DNA of 64,000 nt from Perca fluviatilis (Eukaryota > Chordata > Actinopteri > Perciformes > Percidae). This document shows, piece by piece, positions 40,501 through 51,342 of the stretch. Where the stretch lies: the NCBI RefSeq assembly GCF_010015445.1, contig NC_053134.1, forward strand, positions 11,875,580 to 11,939,579, written 5' to 3'. The notes under the pieces were generated by a model. That model did not search any database and was not told the DNA's origin. It was given only the letters and a program-made list of their open reading frames with translations. A program made the translations under genes and the position numbers. Every line of letters starts with the position of its first letter. Within the stretch, counting starts at the first letter, position 1.

Positions 40501-42114
40501 TGGATGAAAGCAACCCCTCTGTGATTGGATGAGCGCCAGATTATCTGTGTGTTTTCCTTCCCTCACTGTGTGTATCTGTATATACATGTGAGTGTTGGAA
40601 GACATCAAGGGCACGCAAGTTTTCCCAACTTCTCCCAAATGTTACCTTGCCCTTCTCATGTTTTTTTTCGGCAGGGAAAACTCCCACTTCCCGTCCTCCT
40701 GCCACCTCTCCCATTCCATAAAAACAAAAACAGGTGTATGAGACAACAGATGTGTTCACAGCTGATTTAAGTTTAGATGTAGGAGTTGAACTGCGTGCAC
40801 TCTGTTACCCCCCTCGACATGTTTGACCCCCTCCCTTCCACAGCCTTGGGTATTGAGGAAACTAACCTGCAGTGCCTTACATACTCGCAGCCGCAACCGT
40901 CACAGGCTTTAAACCTTAGTTCTGATCATTTCCTCTCTTTGTTGAAAGATTTGAAGATATACACAGCACGCACGCACACACGCACACACAAATACAGGAT
41001 AGCGTCGCCCAGTGTGGCTGGACATCTGCTGTGCTACCTCAGGCTTAGGACTGCAGATCCATGCAGGGACTCTCAGAGAGCCCCCCCTCCATTACTACAG
41101 GGCTTAGTGAACAGGAGATTGGATGGACCCTGGACAATGGGCCAGTGGACAGGCTTATAATGCAATTACTCTCCTTCCTTATTGAATCACTCCATCAGCT
41201 ATATTTTGGGCTGTGCTGCTGGAGTCAATTGACAATACAGACACAGGGATGAAAGGTCAAACTGAAGTCTTGTCCTGTGGTTCACCCCCACGTGTGCTGC
41301 AGTGCTGTTTTTTTCTTGAGTACTACTACACATCAACTTTCAAAGTGTCCATCTCCCCTTTCTTAAGTCCACGCAATAATAAAGCTGGAACCTGATAGTG
41401 GTGTACTCATCTACGTTCCTTAGCAAAAAACAAGTGTGCCTCCTAAAGCCACTAATTTGCCTCATTCTTCCTCCCAAAGTCAACGTGCTTACAAATAAGT
41501 TGAGTGTAAAATTGGAGCCCTGCTGTCTGTCAGAAAGCTCTTGCTGGAGTCAGATGGGTGTAGTGTGCATTCAGGGAAGTTGTGGTAAGTTTTATTAATT
41601 TGAACTCAGCTGTGTATTTAGATAGATTCATCACTGATGCTCAATAATGCAAAAAACGATGTTACACAGCAATCCATTGGTTAAAAAAAGAGCATACCAC
41701 AAATTTGTCTTTTGATAGTAGTAGTAAAAAACATAATTAATATTGAGTAGAAACCTTCCATAAATCTCTTAAATGATGACTTTTGATGGATGTCTGGGGA
41801 ATGGGGTTAAGTGAATGTAAAGAGAAGAGCCAAAGAAAATTGTGAATTAAGCCATTGAGGCCCGATGTTCGCTCATTCGTTTGGAGCGATTGCGGGCATG
41901 GCATGGGAAAAAGCTAATGAAGCAAACCTAATAGGCCCACTCCTCTCATATCTTGTTGCATGACAAGTCCATCGGCAATATGGAAGCAATCAGTGCTGAA
42001 GCATGAAACAAAAGAGGTGGGGAAATTGAGCTTCATGCACACAGAAGCAATATGTTTCTCAGTTGGGTTACAGGCACACACACACACACACATGCACACA
42101 CACACACACGCACA

Positions 42115-42205
<91 letters not shown>

Positions 42206-45200
42206 GCACACACCTCGGAGGTTTTTCTTTAAAGGTTAGGCATGGACGGTGGGGTACTGTATTCTTTATGAGCATCTGTTTCCTGCTGTTACCATGCTTC
42301 ATCTGATGCATGTCAGTGCATTAAAATAACGCATAGCAGATACAGTAAAATACAAGTGATTTTTGTAGCTGTGTGTGTCTTTGACTCAAGATGTCCAGCT
42401 ATACAGTATCCGTGTTATATACTTCTGTTGTATATACTGTTGGTATGCACATTTTTTCTCATTCATTATCATTTTAAACCATTGACTAAATCTTAACCTG
42501 GGATATGCTTAAAACACTCATGAATGAGATGCAAAATAAAATGAATCTATGGCCCTTGTAGTCCAACCCCGGAGCAGATCCCGGGAGTTTGCACTTCAGG
42601 ACGGCATCCCAGCCTGCCAGAGCATACAAGCAAACTTGTTGAACCAGCCTTATATCTTATGGTTTGCTTTAGGTGTTTGGACCCCACTATGCATGCCTGC
42701 AGGTCTAGTATATTTATATTTGTTATGAGTGGTTAACAAAAAGCTTGTGATCAAAGTGTGCCTTGTGCTATTGCAGAAAAAAATACTATACTAAATACAT
42801 ATAACAAAATATTACAGGCAACAAAACACAATCCTCGCACAAAACTAATTTTTAACTTGAATATCAGGTGTAATCTTCAATTTCCTTTCTTTTCCTTTTA
42901 GGGGCAGAAGACAGAAGCAGAGAAGTACTATCTGAGAGCCATTCAACTGGACCCGAAAAAAGGAAACTGCTACATGCACTATGGTAAGAAGACATATCAA
43001 AAGGTTTCCCTTTGAGAAATGGCAAACATTTTAGCAAAAACGGAATCATAAAAATAGAGATGCCAGAGCTATGAGAATAGAATTTAAAGTCCTTTTCTAC
43101 CAACTATAACATGCTTGATTGCCTATAATCCAATCCTATGCCATGCTGCCCTTGTAGGCTTTACTGTAATGATCAGGCTTTACTGCCATAAGCTGTCCTC
43201 AGGATGATTATTAGGCAGGGGTCTTTAGACTCTTTTATCCAAGACCTATACTTTGTAGTGTCACCCTCTGACCCAGAGTCATTAAACACACCAGGTCCTC
43301 TTACTACTCATGTTGTAAACCACCTTGGATCCAAGCTCATAGCTTATTTTATCTGATAATAGTTTTGGAAAGAACCAAACAGTGTGGTAATTATTAGGAA
43401 GTCTCAAAGACCCTGCTATTTTGATCATTTTTCAAAAAATAATCGTTTTTTGGCAACGCTGGTTTTGCAGATGGTGCAAACACACATACCAACAGGCATG
43501 TATGCTATGTTTATCTGAGCGAGACAGGATCAGAGTACACTGTTTACTATTCGTAACCGAGAGTACAACATGATACCACGTTCCGCCTGTGCTGCTGTTA
43601 ATGCAGTATTTTCATATCAGTTTGGAGAAACAGGCTCCTTGCTGCTCCATGTCCCTATCTTCAGGGTATTCATAGGAAATGAAATCTGTCCTGAAAGCAC
43701 CATTGTGCGTTGTCCCTTTCTCCTCTTCCTTATCTCTCTACATTCCTCCTGGTGCTTTCTCTGCGCTGGATATGTCGGGGTTCAAGTTTAGTTTGGTCCC
43801 CGGCGAGGGGCTGCGTTGCTGTCTTTGGACCAAGCTGTTTCCGCTTACACTCTTTTTCTCCCTCTCTGCCTATCGGGCTATTTTCTTTTTTTCAATGTTA
43901 TCTTGTAGCTTCTTGCTATAGGTGATGTTTATTTGCGCTGGTCTCCTCCTTTATCGCAAATCTGGCTGGCTTTAGCTATCCTGGGTTCACTGGATGAGCT
44001 CCAGGTGTGAGTGTGTAAGGAGTGATGGTATCTGTCCACATTATAACACAACGGATGCACACACAAAAACACACAAATGAGAGAGCGCAAGGAAGCGAGG
44101 AGACATAGTTTGATAGCTACAACAAGGCCCCCTTTTCCTGCCATTGTTCACAGTAACTCATTTGAATGCAAACAGTCCCTCATATGACCCGGTTCTAAAT
44201 AGTCTGCTTTGGTGTCTAATGGCTTGTTTTTGGAAGCTGCACTGAGGCTAATGCAGTTAGCTTTCAGTAGAAGAAAAGCCAAAAGAGGAACACCTTAATG
44301 GAGTCTCCGCACATTCCCATCTTCCTACATTCAGTAACATCTGCGGCCAAGCTCGGCGTATTTTATAATTTATAGGCAAAGAGGCAGGCAATTGTGGGTG
44401 CTGCACCAGGTGGCCAGACTCCCACAGGAAAACACATGAAATACCTCCCGTCTCATCTGTGTTCGCTAACGCCAGCGAGCAAAACAAAAAAATTCTCTCT
44501 CACTTTTCTCTCGCTGTCTCGTCCTCCTTGTTGCATTTCCTGTGGCACTCTTCTCTTTCACTGCCTCCATTCATCATCCTTTGTCTCCCCACCGATCTCC
44601 ATCTTTGTCAGTCAGAGCTTCTCTGCAAGCTTTCCAGGGGATGTGGATATATTTTAGTGGTTAAGTGAAAACTGACATACTGGTGGTGCTACAGGAAAAG
44701 GCATGGGATCACCAAATTCATTCATTCAGTTTTCATCCTCTTGACACCCTGGATATCTGTGCCGAATTCCATGGCAATCCCTCTGATATTAGTTTATTAT
44801 ATTCTAGGGCTGCAACTAACGATTATTTTCGTAGTTGATTAATCTGTTGATTATTTTCTCGATTAATCGATTAGTTGATTGGTCTCATAAAATGTCAGAA
44901 AATGGTGAAAAATGTGGATCAGTGTTTCCCAAAAGCCCAAGATGACGTCCTCAAATGTCTTGTTTTGTCCACAAGCTGCAATCAAATTTTTCTTAAAACA
45001 ATTACTCAAACCGACTAATCGATTATCAAAATAGTTGGCGATTAATTTCAAAGTTGGCAACTAATCGATTAATCGATTAATCTTTGCAGCTCTATTATAT
45101 TCACACACAAAAAAAACAAATAAGTCAAGCTCTTGTTGGCCCTAGAGGAAAAATCCAGGATCACAAAAGTCATTGGGGTTCATCAATATATGTGCAAAAC

Positions 45201-46257
45201 AATATTTGTTGAGATATTTCAGTCTGGACCAAAGTGGTGGACTGATCAACCAACCGATCGAACGACATTGCCACCCCCAAAGCCATACCACATGCATGGC
45301 TAAAAAAAGTACTTAACAAAATGTCTGCTCCCCCCTAGTAGTAAATGCTCTCTTTCTCTCTGTCTTCCCCCTCTCTCCAGGTCAGTTTCTGCTGGAGCAG
45401 TCTCGTCTTGGCGAGGCGGCAGAGATGGCGGAGAGAGCTGCAGAGCTGGACAGCTCAGAGTTTGATGTGGTCTTCAGTGCTGCTCACATGCTCAGGTTGG
45501 CTAAACTGCTGACATACAACAACACCGCTTGCAAGTGGAGTTTCCCTACTTAAAAAAAAAGCATACAGTACAGAAACATTTGAATGATCGTAGATGTCAA
45601 GAAGTGTTGTGGTTTTTGGACTTCTGTAGTTACAACCCTTGCTGCTGTGCCACTTCGCCATTTGTGGGTTTATTCTTTCCCACTGCTGCCGTTTAATAAC
45701 CATCTTTGAAATATAAATTATACCAATGTTATAGAACGGTAAATGTCCTCTCTATGGAAATAGCTGCCATAAAAGCTGTTATGTATTACATATATAAACA
45801 GCAGTACGGTTTCAGTCCATCATAGTGATGTTGCAGTCCAGGGCTTGTAAAGAAGCCATTGGAGAATTTTCCCTCAGAGTTTGGCAAGCACGTGCACAGA
45901 CAGCGTATGAGTCTTAAAACGTGTCAAAGGGACTGCAAATTCTATTCCCAGGCAACTCAAGGAAATATTGGAGCAAGTGCCTTCATTACATTTTGCTCTA
46001 CATATCTGGAAAAGTCATTGCTGCTCTCTAGCATCCATCTAAATGCAACACCACAAAGGATTTGTAAAAAGTTACAAGTCTCAGGGTTTGGCTGAGTTTT
46101 ATTTTTTGGAAAGAGTAAATCTAAATGACAGATCAAACTGGTCTAACTGGTTATTTTCATCTGAGACTGTAAAATCCAAATGGATTAGGATTATGGTTTA
46201 ATGAATGGGGGACACACCTGCCATTAGCTGGATTCACTGATAATAAAGGTAAGCTAC

Positions 46258-46300
<43 letters not shown>

Positions 46301-48406
46301 TACATTATTGACTGATCATAACCAGCATTATAAAGGCCGTTTTATGGTTCTGCGGAGGCTCCACGCAGAGCTTTCTGTGTAGCCTACGTAAGTGGCCTGA
46401 TATTTATACTTGTGTGCTGGTGTGTGCGTCGAGCCGGCATGTGTGTTTGTTTGTGTGTGTGTGTGTGTGTGTGTGTGGGGAGTGTGTGTTAGAGTGAGGG
46501 AGAAAGTGAGAGAGTGATGGCGATTAGCTTCGGAGCGAGTAGCGACTCTAGAGTCATAGTGAGAGAAACAAAGTGTCTCCCCTGTGCTTTCTGACCACGG
46601 TGGGGCATCTTTAGCAGGAAAAGTTAACCCTCTCCTTGATTTCATGTTGTTTATGGAGAAGGAGAACCAGGAAATGAGTTGGGGGAAATGCAACGCTACC
46701 AAGCCACGGACTGAGCGACGTGCATCGCTGCGACGTGTGGTTACATTTTTTTCAAGAGGTGCACGTCAGGCTACGGCGTAGGGTCCGGTGTAGACGCAGA
46801 GGGGTCTGCGGGGGTACGCCATCGATTCGACGCAGAAGCATAAAACGGCCTTAATAATGACCCAATAATCCAGTTTGATGGAAGGCTTTCATTAAAATAC
46901 TTTGCATGTTACCAGGCCTATATTCCATTGCAGCCAACCACTCTTATGTTTAAAATATTGTGTTGGGAATTTGCTAAGTGATTTCTCCAATGAAACAGTT
47001 TTTACATATTTTGGGTTGAACCATAATGGGTTTTTTTCTGCTCAATTTTGCTTTCCTTAAATCATGACTTCCTGAATCTTTCTTGACTCTCCAACACTTG
47101 ACCAAACAAAGACCAAGGAAGAACGCTAGAAGATAATGACTATGATAGTCAGTCATGAACTCCAGTGAACCCCTGATAAAGTGTTAGATTCTCAAGGCAT
47201 ATTTTACTTGAGTCACAGTCTAATAAATATTAATTACCATGTCGGTTTCCTTGACTTTATTAACTTTGGCACTGCAAAGTCTGGTTTATGTACTCTTTGG
47301 ATAAAATTGTATCTATGGAGCAGATTAACTGATGCTATTTTATGAACCCAGGTGTAACATGTACTGTAAGGGAGGACTGGTTGGTCAAGTGTTTCTGGCA
47401 TTATAGAAACCTCCATATATCTCTCTTCATCATACTCTGATAAATAATAAGTAAGGTGTAATAGACATTAAGATAGTCAACGTCCTAGCAGGGCAATCAA
47501 TGCCCCAATACGAAATCTAAGCTGCATTATCACAGTAATTACACAGCTAAAAAATAATCACCTGACACAGAACATTGTTTTCTAATGATTCTATTATAAA
47601 GTGATGTTACAAGCCTATATACAGAAATATTTCAACATTACTTTAGCCGAAGAAGGATCTGTTACACCCAACAGAATTTTGGTATGGACTAGTTTTATTT
47701 AATTAGAAATGAATTATGAACTGTAAACTTTTGTGTCATCCTATATTTAAGGCTCTTTTTCAAGAGAGGCCTGTGCACAAGAAAAGAACAAAAAAATACA
47801 GTATAAGCATAGAAAGCACAGAAATTCACAACACGCAACTTACATATCAAAAAGAGATTTTAATTAAGTATAGAATTTAAAACCAGATTTCTAAGACAGA
47901 GATGCGGTATAGCTAAAGTTTTTAAATAGCCTTTGGAGATAGGTCTGGTAATACAGGACTAAATATCCTGTGACCTGACTTCATAATTACTGTAGAGAGC
48001 AGAGGTGGCTAGGCGTGTTTTTCAAGCAGAGACTTACAGTATAGTGTGCTGTGCAACCATCCCACCTTTTCATCACCTGTGAGGATACAATACAATGTTC
48101 TGTGCCGGAGTCCTGATCATTGTAGTAAAGTTAACCTAATATTAACATGCAATGAATCTGACTATTCCAATGAAAATTAAGCTGTACAATAAGGAATAAA
48201 TACAATTATCACTAATTTGAAATTAGTACAATAATTATTAACATGATATGCCACATTCTTACTCTTCTTTTCTCTCTGTTCTTCTTTCTCTTCAGACAGG
48301 CCAGTCTTAATGAGGCAGCAGAGAGACAGTATGAGCGTGCAGCCAGTCTCAGACCAGATGTAAGTACCTGGACTGGTGGGCCTGTTAGCACTTATCATGG
48401 AAAAGC

Positions 48407-48494
<88 letters not shown>

Positions 48495-51289
48495 TGTAAA
48501 TTCAATTTACGACATTCTGCGTGTTACCCATCATTCTGACATTATATTATAGTGCTGTTGTTCCTGGCAAACGGAGAATATAAAATGGAAACTGGGTTCT
48601 GCTCGTGGCTGTGTACGGGTGCCTCGATGTGCTTATGCAAACACAAAGATCCCAAAGACAGACGAGTTCAGTGGTAAACTGTTGCCAGTTATGGAATTCA
48701 TACATTCAGCTTCAGAGTACATACTTGATCATCACAGTATAGTTTAACAGACAAAGCCTTGAGGGATATCATGTCTCTTAATGTCAGCACATGCGGTGGA
48801 GGAAGTTGGGAGCTATTATATCCCGTTTCTGCCAAGCATCAATCAGTCACTTCAAAGGGAAAGGGTCTGGGAGAGGTAGAGTCATTGGAACCCCTGTGTT
48901 TTCAGACAAGACCTAGAAGGAGCTTACTGCAGTCATTTGTCATGTTAGTCTGTTTAGTGACGGTCTGCTCTGTGACTTATGTTGCCACAGGAGATAGGAT
49001 TAGACTTTCATCTTCATGCCCTTCACTGGAGGGGCTAGTGTTATATCACCACACTCTTCATAGCAGTGTTTCCCCATCTTTTTTTGTTTGATGTACCCGC
49101 ACAGCCCTGTCAGGTGAATACACACCAGCCCTTATGTTCCAAATGTGTTCATTTGAATTGATTTTAAACTGGATGGGATTTAACACTTTGAATTATGTAA
49201 AGCAATAATGCTTTCATACAATTGAACTCATTTTAAGGTCAATAGCAAACTTGCAGAGGCAGAAGCTGGACCATTTATCCATGATTTAAACTTTTTTTTT
49301 TAGCTACATTTTAGTACTTTGATCCAAATATTTCAAATATTTCCATTCATACTTTTAGATAACTATTTCAGCCCTTGATCCATTACAATATGTTTAGCTA
49401 ACTAAGTCAACTTTCCATTCATACTTTTCATTCAAGTGTTAGACCTCTCTGATAGCTTGCTAACTGGTTTGCGCTCCCTTTCAATGGCAATGTTGTGTTC
49501 AGGTGTATATTTCTTTTATTTTTCACATTAGTCCAGCTGCTCTACAATTTTTCCACGTATACCCTGGCAACTGCAGACAGCCCCAATATGAACACGTACT
49601 GGCTGGGAATCAGTGCTTTAAAGCGTGTGCCAGCTTTTAAGAAAAGGTCTGCCTGTCTTGTTTATATCCTGTTTAAGCCTTAAAAGATGAGCAAATCCAT
49701 GGAAGATGGGAATACTGGTTGTCCATTTTAATTTGGAAACTAATGTGTTTATATTTTATTCTGTTAAAAAAAAAGAAAAAAAAGGCTACCTCCAAGTCAC
49801 AGTCATTATAATTCACAATCCGGAAGCATTCATGATTCAGAAATGCCGAGGGGCTTCTCTTGTCATTTGTCACGAGTAAAGTGCCTCTTGCCTCTTGTCT
49901 CCCTGCACACGTCTGCTTAGTGAATGACAGTCTCTCAAATATCAACTTAATCCATAGCTTTCAGGTCATGAAAGATTCATTTCTTGCTCTACGTGTTAAG
50001 AAAGGAAACGATTATGTGCCTCCGGAGAAAGGTAGTACAAGTACAGTTTTTTGTTTTGCACACATAGACTGAAATGCTTTATTTACACCACTCACATAGA
50101 GGTTAATTTCAAATAATACGCTATACTCTGAGCAGAAAAGGCTACTGACTTTGGAACATGTTAATTCCAAGGGTAATTAGAGCAATTTGGTCCCTGCAAA
50201 TGAAAAAAATGACAATGTGATGTGTTAATATTAGAATATATAATCATTAAGATTTCAACCCTGGTTGATTTGGTTACACTTGTGGTTACCATGGTAACAG
50301 CAAATGCGGTTTAATATGACAGCAAACCCTCCATGAGCAGCTACAATTGTCAGAATTACAACAGAAGGGAAACGGTTGTATCTGTTTACAAAGCAGCACA
50401 GGTGTTTTTTTTAAAGATTTTTTTTTGGTGGGCTTTTCCCTTTATTATGTAGTGACAGTGGATAGACACAAAAAGGGGAGAGAGATGGGGGATGAGACGC
50501 AGCAGGTCGGGTTTGAACCCCCGCCGCTGCAGGACTCAGCTGACATGGGTGAGCTAGAGGCCGCCCCAAAGCAGCACACGTTCTTACTGTGGTAAAGCTA
50601 GTTACCTTGCTGAGGAGTTGAAGGTGTGCAGCCTTTCACCTGCAACTCCTCACTGTTAAACTTTTGAAATGAAAAATATTTGCATATTCTTAAATTCGGG
50701 ATGTCATTTTAAGAATTTTTGACAACCTTTATTCAACAATTGAAGGAATACATTGAATGTTTAGTGGCAAAAACATATCAGCCACGAATTATTATTCAAA
50801 GCAAAGTATTTTTTTTTATGTCAACAGGGGATCATATACATTTTTAAGACAATGTAATTGTTAACTGCAGCTCATAGGGCAGGGTACATTTTAAAAGCTG
50901 ATGATCCAATGCTTAAAATGACTATATTTATCCAGCTGGCTGAAGGTCAAGAGCTTACATGTGTATTGCAGCAAGATCAACCCAACTGCAGAAATATTTG
51001 TTTCAGTCAAAAGAAAGGCAAAAAAAGGAATTACTCTCACACAAGCAAGGCTCCATTTCTCATGATTTAGCGCAGTTTGTGTACTGCATATCACCCAGTT
51101 GTTTGAAATGGCAAAGGTACCCCTCATTTATCTAGCTTAGTGTGTCTTGGCTGCAAAGTCCCTTAATGGTACAAAAAGCAGAACAAGGGTTTGAAGCACT
51201 TTGAAATATATTGGCTTGATACAATCATTGTTAGCACAACGTGAGAAAAACCAACCCAGTGAAAAAGGGGTGGCAGTACTGCACTGCAG

Positions 51290-51342
<53 letters not shown>

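Larger units (their letters stand above)
45496..48295. other. TMTC2 intron 10
   Basis: Besides the (TA)n run and the Harbinger-like MITE noted separately, nothing else was recognised. Confidence 0.6.

Noticed and set aside
50510..50567. Possible functional tRNA gene from A/B-box-like motifs
   Set aside because: No cloverleaf stems; the tail, target duplications and family identity show a SINE.
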